From Nectonema munidae (taxonomy: Eukaryota; Nematomorpha; Nectonematoida; Nectonematidae): DNA of 64,000 nucleotides. The notes under the pieces are model-generated. The model made no database searches and was not told where the DNA came from. It saw only the letters and a program-made list of their open reading frames with translations. A program made the position numbers and the translations under genes. The stretch's first letter is position 1. Each line of letters starts with the position of its first letter. Shown piece after piece: positions 1 through 11,125 of the stretch. The stretch spans positions 248,001 to 312,000 of the forward strand of contig JAUIRK010000903.1 in the NCBI GenBank assembly GCA_030549495.1. The letters are read 5' to 3'.

Positions 1-144
1 TGGCCAAAACAGATGGACAAAGTGAGAAGATGTGCTGTTTCTTCATGTGCAAGGCGAACCAGAGTGATATGTGAAACTTGTGATGTGGCTTTATGCATTG
101 ACACTGGACATTTTAAACTCTTCCATACTTCAAAATTGTGCTAA
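1..144 (+). CDS. piggyBac transposase, C-terminal Cys-rich end (partial)
   Basis: The first 47 codons of the window are open in frame 1 and end at TAA 142-144; the rest of the gene lies upstream of the window. The peptide is basic and Cys/His-rich, with Cys at local residues 11, 16, 24, 27 and 32 and His at 37 and 42. This spacing is that of the zinc-binding domain that closes piggyBac (DDE_Tnp_1_7) transposases and contacts the terminal repeats. No catalytic Asp is visible because that part is missing. Whether the upstream part is intact cannot be judged. It is a different copy from the piggyBac genes at 20.3 and 47.5 kb, which also end in Cys-rich tails. Family call is from motif spacing only. 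Confidence 0.6.
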   Translation, partial: WPKQMDKVRRCAVSSCARRTRVICETCDVALCIDTGHFKLFHTSKLC

Positions 145-278
145 TTTTTTAAGATTAAATAAAATTGTATTATCGCTTTTATAACATTATCTTTTCTAAA
201 TGTGATAGATTCAAAACTTCCTACCGTGCACATATGTGTACACCCGTTTGTCAAAAAACTAAAAACGGTAGTCACTAG

Positions 279-935
279 TAAGGTTGGATCAAATACCTTT
301 GTATTTGTATTTGAATTAAATACAAATTTTATGTACTATTTGTATTTGTATGGATATCGAAAAAAGTATTTTTTTTTGTAGTCTGGAGAGAAAGGAGCAC
401 CATGATTTAGAGTTTGTATCAGGTATATCAAATGCAAATATCTTTTTAACTATATGCCTCTAGCCGGACAAACCATGTTTAGTGCTTCAACAAACGATAT
501 TTCAGATGTGAAGGCATATCTTTAAACATGTATTAAAGAAGGTGTTCTGCAATTTGATATGAATCCACTCAAGTACAGGCAAAATAAAAAATGTTTCATC
601 ATTTTAAAACAATTTGCGAAAAATATTTACCATCAGAAAGAGTGTTTAGCAAGGCTGGCAATGCAACTCGCTCCAGAAACTTTGCGATCATTAATGTTGA
701 TAAAATGTAACTATGAATTATGATATGTAAAACTTGAGAAAAAAATATAACTTACTATTATTTATCTAATATAGAATCTGAAATAAAACTATTCTCATTT
801 GTATAGTTTAAAGAAGTATTGTACTTGTATTTTAGACAATTTTGAACAAAATTATTTCTATTTTCGGTATCCCAAAGATAAGTATTTGTATATATGTATT
901 TGATTTTTGGAAAATATGTATTTGATCCAACCCTA
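279..935 (+). mobile_element. Short hAT element with TIRs and 8-bp TSD
   Basis: Terminal inverted repeats are seen directly: left taaggttggatcaaata (279-295) and right tatttgatccaaccctа-type end (919-935), one mismatch. Flanking 8-mers gtcactag (271-278) and gtcattat (936-943) match at 6 of 8 positions, fitting a decayed hAT target duplication. Both ends are rich in aaatac/gtattt subrepeats. At 657 bp the element is far too short to encode a transposase and must have been moved by a related autonomous hAT. Confidence 0.75.
594..710 (+). pseudogene. hAT transposase remnant, C-terminal dimerisation motif
   Basis: Inside the short hAT element, one frame reads through to a TAA at 708-710 and includes KYLPSERVFSKAGN. 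This is the signature of the hAT C-terminal dimerisation region (hATC), which holds transposase multimers together. Only about 38 codons survive; the BED finger, RNase-H-like fold and catalytic residues are gone, so this is an internally deleted relic and not a gene. The reading frame is the element's plus strand, which sets its orientation. The conserved PSER..SKAG block makes the family call fairly firm even though the fragment is tiny. Confidence 0.7.
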
Positions 936-943
936 GTCATTAT

Positions 944-3639
944 TTGAATCGGCTAAAACTGAGTGAATTCATTAAAATTAATTTTAATTGACTGAGTTTA
1001 TCCTTGTTCACTAAAATAAATTTTAACGCGTAAATAGGCAATTTTGTCTTTTCATCAAGTATTTTAATGCAAAAATAGAACAGTTTTAAATATTATATTT
1101 GTCGAGTGGTCGCATCGCAATTTTTTCAAAGAAAAAATGATCCATGTCTTTTAAATATATGTTGGCTCCGTACTCTTAGTTTCGTATAGTGCATAATTTG
1201 ATAAAGGAGCATTACATTATTATAGCTTATTTTTAAGCTCATTCATTTTAAAAATCAAGGGGAATCACGATATTATCAAAATTCTTAGTTTTCAGATGAA
1301 ATGTTTTTGTCTTCTGAAGGGAGCTTTATCGATGTTACTCAACAACTTGAAAATAAGTTGCGCTCCCAGGGATTTTTTGTGAAAAAGATAACATCTCCTA
1401 GTTTCTGCTTCAAGTTAAGTTTATACTTATCAGGATCAAAAAGAATGTGAGATCTTCATGTGTCCAAAATACTCAAATCTGACCATCTTAAAGTGAAGGG
1501 CTGTTTTCTTTCTAGCTGATATAAGGCTTTTGCCACTTCATTCTTCATGTGAGCTTGTTCTCCTTATATGTGGTTCTTGAAGAGATTTTATTTAGCCCAG
1601 TTAAATTTTCTACTTAGGTACCAGAGGTAAACTTTGAATTTCTTGAAGGCACTGGTAGCTACATTCCACCTCATGGTAATCTAAAAATTAGACAACGAAA
1701 AGTATATTTATCCTACAAAGTGACTCGATCTCATGCCTAGTCAGATGTAATTGGTCTTTAAAACGAATATTTAAGCCAGTAAATTCCTTTTGCCATACAC
1801 TTAGCTCTTTGATATGCTTGGACAATAATATTGAATGTTATGTTTACCATGATCATGAAGAAAATCAGTACTAGGATCAGGATCTCTCGATAATTAACCA
1901 ATGGTTGGGATACTTTATGCTGCTTTTCAATGACTGTGTCAAATTATTATTAATATCAAATGGGAAATATTGTTTGGTTGTTGAACTGCGATTAAGATTT
2001 GAAGCGGAAAATCAGATTATATTCGCTTCAGAAAACTTGAAAACTTTTCTCTATCAACTTGTAGACAGTCATCCAGCACATTCAGAACTGCTTACTTGGT
2101 CTCCGGTGCTTTTAATTTCTGAAATCGCTAATATCTTTTCAATATTTTCCCCACTAACCAATAGAGGTATGTTTTTCTTTACTTTTGCCATCCATTGTCA
2201 TCAAATTTACCAAACGTTGTGCTTCAGGAATGAACTCACCTTTTATATTATTTGGTAAATCCATTCTACAACAAACTAGTAGGACAACTTCACTCTGATA
2301 ACAAATGCTGAGGCGACAATGTGCCTTTCTTGGTGGACTGAAGTTCCATTACGATCTAAGTCTGCTTTAAAATTAAGATCTGCTTTTCTATATCAAGGCT
2401 GATTGTAGAGAATATTCTGTTTACCCTCCTCTCAAATGAAAACCTCCATAGCAATTTTTAATCATATACAAGAAGAGTATGTTTTCAGGGATTAGTTTCT
2501 AGCGTTAGTATGGGCCGTATCAGAATTTTTTAGCCTTGCTTGAAATGGCTTTCTTGCAACATTTTCGTAGTTCAAGGGAATGGCGTTGATCTATTCAACA
2601 ACATATTATCGGCCCACACTACCTCAGCCTTGAACTTTTAGATTATGGTGATAAACAAGAAACGTTGAACAACATTTCCTGTTATTAGAAGTTGAAAAAA
2701 ACAAACAATCAATCAACGTCTTGTATTTATTATTTGAAAAAATAGAATATCATTTACTTATTGCTTGGGGGACCCCTGAATATTAAAATTCTATGTTCTT
2801 ACATGGTTTTAGGAATGGAACAAAATAGTGGGGTGTGTAAAATAAATTTGTAAAATTATTTTTTATATTATATAGTTTATTGCAGGCCTAATAAGAGCCT
2901 AAAATCTTCTCAATGGTTATAATGTAAGACCACAACTTTGCTTTTTATGATAAAACTTCCGGTGAATAAAGTTTTCATATCAAAACGCATTTTAGTATTT
3001 TGATATCATATCTTATTTAATGACCAGGTATTTTTAACCAGTTAAGTGTCTTTTGGTTGAACTGCTTTTTATTTGGAATTTCTATCTCAAACAGCCTTGG
3101 CTGAAACGCCTGGTACCTCTTTTTAAGAGAGAATTAATATTTTTTAATTAAAAAATTAATTCTAAAGCATATCATATTACATGCTTTATATGACGAACTT
3201 ACATTTAATTATACGTAATATCCTCATACACCTATTTTATTTAACAAAATACTTCTTGAGACTTAGACAAATCATTTTATAAGTGAAAATTTTACATCTC
3301 TCACCTTCAATTTTTGCTCAGAATTAAAAAATCTTCTTTATAACCTCAGGGAAGTCATTTTAATTTTTAGGTCAAAAGGTTATCTTAAAGTATTTAACTT
3401 TACACTTTTTTATGTTTCGCATAAAATTTTTAAATAATGAACATACTTTTCACTACAGCAGCTTTTATTGTCCTTTTCCTTGGTACGATGTTTCAATATT
3501 TAAGATAATTTAACTTTTGATTGTTTTTATTTTACAATGAAACTTATATTTATTTTCTAATTCTTTTTCATATGATGAAATATGTATTTTTGGCAACCTA
3601 GGAAAGTTTAAGATCAGGCAAATTTTTATGGAATAATTT
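944..3639. other. AT-rich stretch without recognisable gene
   Basis: About 2.7 kb with no feature I can name. A 117-codon plus-strand open frame at 1905-2258 has no recognisable motif. The reverse strand of 1600-2250 gives short protein-like runs in shifting frames, so an old, decayed coding element is possible, but I could not assign it. Confidence 0.4.
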
Positions 3640-3815
3640 TCCAGGTAATTGAATAACCCACCAATGTCAAAAGCTGTCAATCAAAATTAAAGGCCACCAT
3701 TTTTCAACAAAATTTTGATAGTATCTGTAGATAACCTATAACTTAGTATCTATATTTGATACACTCTTGATAAATTATAATTATATACCGTTTTAAACGC
3801 ATAACACTTAGATAT
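3640..3815 (+). repeat. Fragment related to the left part of the 42.4-kb TTAA element
   Basis: The stretch resembles 42515-42680 in the same order: ggtaattgaa, ctgtcaatcaaaat, attatctgta/gtatctgta, taacttag.atctata, taaattataattatata and cgtttaaaacgcaaaaca-like text. The match stops about where the satellite-like array begins in the larger element, so this looks like a broken second copy of that family. Confidence 0.5.
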
Positions 3816-3868
3816 CACTAGTCGAGAAAGACCACGCTGAGAGAAGATGCCTAACTTGTTTTGTTAGA

Positions 3869-4880
3869 CTATTGATATACATGAAGCTTCTCTATGCGGA
3901 CACATCCAAAATAAGGACAATTTATTATAACTAATATTTTAGTGTGAAGGGCCAATTTTTGATCATTGTGTTTTTCAACTTGATTAAGTTTAGTTCCACC
4001 TATATAAAATATTAGTATCCTCTCTTTTTCCAACTTAAAGGTGACAACACTTGTTAATATTGAGTTCCAAATCCCATTCTCTACTCCATTTATATAAATC
4101 TTCTTGTAAATTTTTTTTGCCATCACCACTAGAACCCTCGAATAATTTAATTTCATCAGCATAAATTTTTACATTTGATTTCAATTTATCACTTATATAA
4201 TTCATGAATATACAAAAGAATATCGGTCCTAATACTGAACATTGTGAGATTCCACTTATAATTTCAGAGGTTTCTGAACAGATTTCATTCAATTGAACAA
4301 CAAATTTCTGTTAAAAATATAATCTCTCAACCATTCTATGAGATGGTTAATTATACCGAAAGATTTAAGTTTTAATATCAGTCTTTCATGGGGGACAGTG
4401 TCGAAAGCTTTCTGAAAGTCTAAATATATAAACATTTACCGTTTTATTATTCATTTTTAAAGAAAATTCATTATAAAATTCAAGTAAGTTTGTTATTGTT
4501 AACTTTTTGAAGAAAACCATGTTAATGTCTCGATATCAGTTTGTTTTTTTCAAGATGATTAACAACTTTAAAAATTACATTGTTGATTGATATTGGTCTA
4601 TAGTTAGAAAAAAAATTTTCTCACCTTTTTTGTAAATTGGTGATATACAACTTAACTTCCATGCATCTGTTATATAAAATAGTCAAAGTTTTAACTAAAA
4701 CATTACAGAGTCTTTTGAAAAAAGAGGTGAAATGTTGTCAATTCCAGGAGATTTAAAAGTGTCTAAAATTATGATTTCAAAAATCTGTAGCTAGGAGAAG
4801 AAATGTAACTCTAAATTCGTATTTGAAACATCAAAATTAGTTAATAAAAGGTTATCAGAATCAATGCAGTAACTTTTTTA
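3869..4880 (-). pseudogene. LINE reverse transcriptase relic (Jockey/CR1/L2-like)
   Basis: Reading the minus strand from about 4800 down, fragments in three frames follow the usual RT order: SPGIDNISPLFFKRL (finger region), SPIYKKG, NYRPISI, DFQKAFDTVPHERLILKL (catalytic Asp block), then GISQCSVLGPIFF and YADEIKLF. The last is the usual FADD/YADD box with the second Asp changed to Glu, and the GVPQGSVLGP motif has Q and S substitutions. Many frameshifts separate the blocks. No endonuclease is seen, so the copy is 5'-truncated. An RT made from it would be inactive. The clade is inferred from motif style only; 3' boundary is uncertain. Confidence 0.7.
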
Positions 4881-7294
4881 TTGTACAGTGAGTGTAATCA
4901 ACGTTGAAATTAGTATTAAAGTTATAACTTCATTTACTTAATATTTTAATGAATAAATTTCAATCATTCAAAGAAATAATTAGAAATTTAATTTCAGTAA
5001 ATCTTACAAAAAACCTAATAAAAACAACTCGGTAAAAAGGTAGATGAACACAACCTGTAATCTTTTTCATAATGATGTGGTTTAGTTATACGCCAATTAC
5101 ACCTTGATTTAATGTAACTCAATTAATTATATAATGGCACATTACTTTTGAAAATAGAATGACATTTGTGTGCATCCATTTTGAAAGTTAAATAAACTTC
5201 TTTTATAACGAGTTCAAAAGCATATTTCCGATTGTTGCTATAAGATTCACACGAGCAATGCCTTTGACACTAAGATTGCGAACGTCTGACTTAAGTGACT
5301 AAATAACCAACTAAATAACATTGAATGCACAAAACTTTATAAAAATTGCAGGAACAAGCGTCACCGCAAAAATATTTTCTACAAGTGAGCAAATATATTT
5401 TCCATACCAGACACCATATAACTCACATGTTCAAATCCCGTCGTAGCGAAAATTATGAAGACGATATGAAAGTGTACAAAATTAGCAATAATTTGATATA
5501 TCGAAAGTCATTAATCGTTGAGAAATGTGAAAGTTATGGGAATAATAAACTGGCACCTTGTAAAGAAAAGTGATTTGTCAATAATTACTGAGCTAGCATA
5601 TTATGGAGCGTGCATAATCACCGAGATGGAGCATAAAAATATCACCAAGATGATAAAAATCAGAATATTTTTTTTATTTTATCATCCGGTATACAAACGC
5701 AATAGATACGATATAGAAATTCTTCGAATTATTCCAGTTTTGGTGAAAATTCATTTACTGAAATATTTTTACACAAAATTTTTACTTTAGTTTTAGTTAG
5801 AAACAAAGTATTCAAAAATTTGATATTTTATGTTATCAACCTTCTAAACTATTATGATTTTTATATCTAAGGCCTTTCGCATCGTCTTGCCTGACCACTC
5901 ATATATCTTTTAACTTAAACTATATAGTAGGTATATAATAATAATAGGTATGAGAAACAGAATATTAAGGTGTTTTTTTGTTATCTCCGCTGGTCTTGCC
6001 AGACCACTAATAATTAAGTAAAAAAAATTAAATTTTTTATAAATCAATTGAAATGTTTAGAAAATTAATTCTAAAAAAATGTTTTTTAGGCATATTCCAA
6101 GAAAACAATAAAGATTTTACCACAGAAACTTTTTTGAGCACTGGAAAAAGTAAGGTTTTTTCTAAATATAAAATATTATGATGCTATAGTAATGATGCTG
6201 AAATTTTTAATTAACAATTCGAAAATGTGTTCTTTTTATTATCATTATTATTTTACATTTCTCCCTTTATTTTGAATACTTTATTAGATGTCAATTACAT
6301 TCAAAGCCTAAATGAAAACTATTTGAAAGAATATAATAGTAAGTTTGTTTTTTGATATTAAATGACACAAACCATTCAAACCATTGAAATCTGTAGGGTT
6401 ACATGATCAATTCCTCATTCTGAACATTAATCCAAGTCATTATAAAAGAAGTTTCAGTTTTTACTTTTTAAAAAGACTAAATCAAGCTAAATGATATTTT
6501 TAGCATCGTTAAGGATTGTTTGAGGTTATTTAATTCTTTCACGTTCCAATAATTCAATGTTGTGCCGAATTCCCAGATTGTAAATGTCGAAGAGAAAAGA
6601 TATTCCAACAACCATGTTTACGTTATAGTGAGTTATAAAGTTAGTTGTTGAAACTCAATCAAACATTTCAATACGCAGCAGAAAATTAAAGAGAGAAAAT
6701 AATGCAATAAACACGCCTGAGCAGCTATTTCAGACAAGAACACAAAGTTTCTTCAACAACCAAACCCAAGTTTCGTCAACAACAAAATCAGATTTAGTGG
6801 ACGAGCAATAAAACTTTAAATTTCCCATATTTTTTTATTTTAAACTTATATTTAGAATAAATTATTTTTCGTTCTTTACAAAATATTTATTTGAATCTCA
6901 TTTTCCTCTCAACAACTACAAAACCTAAATATTCACTAATTTATGAATATCAAATTTATATTTTTAATCAATTATTTTTTGTTTTTGACAAATCTTGTTT
7001 CACGAAGTCTTGTTATTTCATATGTGAAATTTTTTTGTTTGTTAATAAAATTTTACTTTTTCTTTCATTGTTTTATGTGTCCAAAGATGTTTTTTAAGAT
7101 AACTTATATTACTGTGTTTATGGTTTTCTCCAAAATTAAAGCCATCAAAATTTGCACTAACATTAATTTGATATATCGTTTTTTATAATAAAGCTTCAAA
7201 ATTTCTAAAAATAATGTTTTCATTGTACTGAGACACTTTCCGGCTTAAAATTTAATTTTTAAATTATTTAAGTACCAAACATCAAAAAGAATGG
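4881..7294. other. AT-rich stretch without recognisable gene
   Basis: About 2.4 kb. Overlapping open frames at 5346-5573 and 5518-5790 (+) show no known motif. A near-repeat gtcttgcc.gaccact occurs at 5882-5902 and 5992-6012, the second containing the small inverted pair TGGTCT/AGACCA; this may be the edge of an unidentified MITE. Frames at 6891-7188 are hydrophobic translations of T-rich DNA. Confidence 0.4.
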
Positions 7295-7359
7295 AATTTT
7301 AGAAATAACTCATCATCATCATCATCCATTAGCCCTTCCGGGCATGGCCGTTTTCCCAG

Positions 7360-10300
7360 CTAACCAGGGTTGGCCATTTGTTTGCAGCTTCTTTTCCATG
7401 TTTTTCTACATTGAGCATCTTCCGCTTTTACTTTTCTTTTGGCCACGTTTTCTACTACCGCTTTCATCCAAGTCTTCTTGGGGCGTCCCCTCTTCGCCTT
7501 TCCTTCAACCACTTCATTTTTGATACTTTTAGTCAATCTGACATCGTCCATTCTTTCCAAATGCCCGAACCATCTCAGTCTATTTTCTTCCATGTACTCT
7601 TCTATGCAAATCATTCCCATCTTTCGCCTTAGGTAATCATTGGTAAGCCTGTCTTTTAGAGTGTTTCCATTCATCATCCGTATCATTTTCATCTCAGTAC
7701 TCATCATTCTTTTTGTATCAGCTTTTTTAAGAACCCAGCATTCGCTTCCATAGCACATCGCACTTCTTACATATACCTGATAGAGTCTGGTTTTCAGCTT
7801 CAACGAGAGGATTTTTCCACAAAGAAGACCCGAAATTTCTTTGAACTTCGTCCACCCACATCGAATCCTGGCTGTCACAGATTTGGAAGAATCTCCAGAA
7901 TCATCATGCATGTCTCCCAAATAACAGAAACTCTGCACAACATCCACCTCATCCGTGCCTAACTTCACATTATTTTCCATTTTTTCAAGTTTATCTGCTT
8001 CTAATTGACATCTTCGACAGACAAAACTTTTCACGTTTTGCAAAGAGCCCTTGATTGTAGTGCATCTCTTATGCACCCACTTCTCACATTTGAAGCATTG
8101 TATTGCATTACGAACAACTCTTTCCCCACAACAAGAGCAAGGATCAACGTTGCTGATGGCATTTCTCAACATATTTTTCGTCTTAAAAATCATAACTTTG
8201 GTTTTGCTTACGTTGATCTTCAAGCCTTTGTCTTCTAGAACCTTTTTCCATGCCACGTACTTGTCACTCAAATCATTCAAGGTATTTGCAGCTAAAACCA
8301 GATCATCAGCGTATAAAAATTCTCTGTGATTTTTAACAATCGTATCAGAAATCGCATCCATTACAATAACAAACAATAAGGGGCTCAACACCGAGCCTTG
8401 ATGAACGCCGACCCCTGTTGAAAACCATTCTGATATTTTTCCATCTACTCTAACAGCAGTTTTGGCATAGTTATACATTTCAATAACAGCTCTCACTTCA
8501 TACTCCAAAACGCCCTTTTGTCTAAGAGCCCAGAAAATGACATCTCTTTGGACGCAGTCAAAAGCTTTTTCGAGATCGATAAATGAGAGGAAAAGATCTT
8601 TTCCAACTTTCATATGTTACTCTATTAATTGTCGAACAATAAATATGGCGTCTATTGTGCTCTTGTTTGCCATAAAACCCATCTGCATTTCATCTATTCT
8701 AACACGTCGACGAATTCTTTTTTCAAAAACTCTCTCTAAAATTTTCATAGGGTGTTCAAGCAGTTTTATACTTCTATAGTTTGAGCAATCTTTTACATCA
8801 CCTTTACCTTTATAAAGTGGCACTAAAACACTCTTTCGCCAAACTTCGGGCATGTTTTCTCCATACATCATTCCAGCCCACTTAACTTTAAAACTTCAAT
8901 TGAAACATCACTATGTCCATGGCTTTTCCCACTTTTCATTGAGATGATGGCGTCTTCGACTTCTTTTCTCGATATTATGTTCGCAGGACCTTCATTTAAT
9001 TTCATAACTAAATTACTTTCAATTGTGTTTTTTCGGTTCAACAGATTTGAAAAATAGTCCTTCCATACTTTGAGTTTGGCGACCGTTGTTGAATGTAATG
9101 TACCTTCATTATCTCTTATGCATGCACTACCAATTATATCCTGTTTCTTTCTAGATTCAGTTTTTGCCATTCGGAATATATTCCTCATCTTCACTTCTTC
9201 CTTCAGATTTTCAATCCGTACTATTTCTTTTTCAACTTCATCATTCATCGCGTTGGCTATTACTCTTTTAGCGTTTTTCTTATAATGTACATATTCTTTT
9301 CTGGACTCTTCACCCCTGTCTTTTCTCCATATCTTATACTTTTCTTTCTTTGTTTTGATTGCAAGTTTAACTGTGTCAAGGTTCCACCACCAGCTGCTTT
9401 TTCTACTTATTGATTTTGAAACGCCACAAACACTCTTTGCCACTTTTGATAAATCCTTCATTATTTCATCCCATTTTTTCTCTTTATCAATTTTACAAGC
9501 TATCTCAGTTTTCAGTTTATCTTTCACTGATTGAAATTTAAGATTCCAAGTCTTTATCTTTGTTCTTTTTATTGTTTTCTCTTTGGATTTGCATGTTTTG
9601 AACAACATGTCTATGATAAGAAGTTTATGCTGTGTTAGCACTTCTTCTCCTGGTATGACTTTGACATTTTTCACTTTTTTATGTTTATTATACAAAATGT
9701 AATCAGTAACTGTTCTATTGTTCCCAGATTCATAAGTTATAAGCTTTTCATCATCTTTTTTGAACCATGTATTACCTATTTTAAAATCAAAAGAGTCAGC
9801 AAACTCTAGGAGTTTCATTCCTTCATCGTTTCTTTTGCCGTAACTATAACCCCCATGAGCTCCATCAAAACCGTCACTTGTTCGACCAACGTGTCCGTTA
9901 AAATCACCCAAGATAATGCATCTTTCATTGATTTTCTTAATTTCCTCAGAAAGGGCTTCATAAAACGTATCTTTTTCTTCTGCATTTAGACCAACCTGTG
10001 GAGCATACACTGAAACAACGGTGATGTCTTCGCCTTCAATTATCAACTCAATTAATATTATTCTGTTATTTACTCGTTTAACACTCACAACTTTGCCAAA
10101 AAACTCTTCTTTAACCATAATACCAACTCCACCAGTACCATCTCTATTTCCACACCAGTATAACTTGTAACATACAGTATCGGAATTAATAAGTTTTGTT
10201 CCCTCGTTCTTATACCTAACTTCTTGAACACCCGCTATTGCAACCTTTCTATTTGATAGCATGTTTGCCACTTCATAGCTTTTTCCAACCATAGAACCAA

Positions 10301-10514
10301 CATTTAAGCTCGCAAATCTAAGACAACGCATCGGTTTTCCTCTCATAAACAATTCCGAATCCTTGGGTTTCTTAGAAAAGTTAGAATATTGAGTTTGTTT
10401 TGTAGAAAGCGTCGTTGAATTAACATCTTTCTCCGTAGTTTTGTTAGCCCCAAAATGCCGGAGAGTATACAATTGGGAACTCTTATCACAATTATAGTAT
10501 TTTTGTAGCTGCAT
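7360..10514 (-). pseudogene. RTE-like LINE polyprotein (endonuclease-RT), disabled
   Basis: The product would nick target DNA and copy element RNA into it. The 10514-8868 part carries an APE-type endonuclease: LRFASLNVGSM near residue 65, QEVRYKN (Glu), YAPQVG, GDFNGHVG and VTDYILYNKH, followed by a WWW-containing linker. RT motifs follow: SVLVPLYKGKGDV, NYRSIKLL, MGFMANKSTIDA, LSFIDLEKAFDC, GVHQGSVLSPLLF and FLYADDLVLA. After the RT core comes a Cys/His finger (CSCC, CFKC, HKRC, CRRC), then FCYLGD and a basic tail RGRPKKTW. Two lesions are visible against copy 2: about 28 bases missing at 8865-8870, which shifts frame, and a Lys-to-stop change at 8617-8619. Ends at TAG near 7360. A 95-codon frame at 10343-10630 overlaps the start and is likely not a gene. 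Confidence 0.88.
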
Positions 10515-10903
10515 AATGAAAATAGAAGCAAATGGATTTTACAGACCGGATGCCCTTCCTGGCGCCAAACCAGTTTTTCATTCAGAACTGGAAACCAATA
10601 GCCTTTGTACAACCAAGTACTTAACCACAAGGCAGTGGAAATTTAAAATCAGAGTTATTTTCTCCTAGAACCACAGCCAACCAAGGCTAACGAGTTAATT
10701 CTACCCGGAGCTACAGATTTAAGCGCCTGTTACTCGCTTTCGCCTTAGATCATTTAGTTTTAAACAACCCCGCCACGTGAAGGCAGATCTGAAGACTTGC
10801 TGTTCATAGGCTATAGGAGACGCATGTGCCATTAGAGGTATTTTATAGAAAATGAGAGCTCAACCTAAATTTTCACCTTGGCATAAACAGCCATTGAACG
10901 TTG
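10515..10903 (-). promoter_or_regulatory. Conserved 5' UTR of RTE-like LINE copy 1
   Basis: The leader contains blocks kept in copy 2 and, more loosely, in the divergent copy 3: tttatgccaaggtg at the extreme 5' end, ggcagatct, agttattttctcctagaac and the GC-rich ggcgccaggaagggcatccg. Such elements need an internal promoter here because they insert without upstream control DNA; the role is inferred, the conservation is seen. Confidence 0.55.
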
Positions 10904-11013
10904 TAACTAACTAAATAAGAATATTTTTATTCATTTTATAGATTAATTTATATTATTGAATATTTAAATTTATTTTGAACTAATATTTTATAAAATTTTA
11001 AATTAAAGATATT

Positions 11014-11125
11014 AGTTATTTCTAAAATTGACCCTTTAATGCTGTTTATGCCGAGATGAAAATTGAGGTTGAGCTCTCATTTTCTATAAAATACCTCTAA
11101 TGACATTTTAAGACAGCAAGACATA
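11014..11125 (+). repeat. Inverted copy of LINE 5' end plus flanking 16-mer
   Basis: AGTTATTTCTAAAATT at 11014-11029 is the exact reverse complement of the flank next to the 3' tail of LINE copy 1 (7295-7310). It is followed directly by a plus-strand LINE 5' end (ttaatgctgtttatgccgag to aaatacctctaatga, 11035-11103), which is inverted relative to 10832-10903. After 11103 similarity fades, apart from acagcaag near 11118. Confidence 0.75.

Larger units (their letters stand above)
7311..10903 (-). mobile_element. RTE-like non-LTR retrotransposon, copy 1, near full length
   Basis: On the minus strand the order is 5' UTR (10903-10515), endonuclease plus reverse transcriptase region (10514-7360), short 3' UTR and a (GAT)n tail of about five units (plus-strand catcatcat from 7311). 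A microsatellite tail in place of poly(A) is typical of RTE-type elements. It is close to identical to copy 2 at 49.9-53.6 kb over its length. The downstream flank is AGTTATTTCTAAAATT in element orientation; its partner is not found in the expected direct position but inverted at 11014-11029. RTE assignment is from domain style and tail, not from a tree. Confidence 0.85.

Noticed and set aside
210-240. gtgcacatatgtgtacac near-palindrome as an operator
   Set aside because: It lies shortly after a transposase end and is more likely subterminal transposon sequence; nothing supports regulation.
1905-2258. 117-codon plus-strand frame
   Set aside because: No motif, no context. The opposite strand gives better protein-like words in broken frames, so the plus frame is probably a shadow of an unidentifiable relic.
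5346-5790. Two overlapping plus frames (75 and 90 codons)
   Set aside because: Different frames, no motif, AT-driven composition.
10343-10630. 95-codon frame in the LINE leader, also present in copy 2 (50225-50533)
   Set aside because: It overlaps the polyprotein start in another frame, and its conservation is explained by the near identity of two recent copies.
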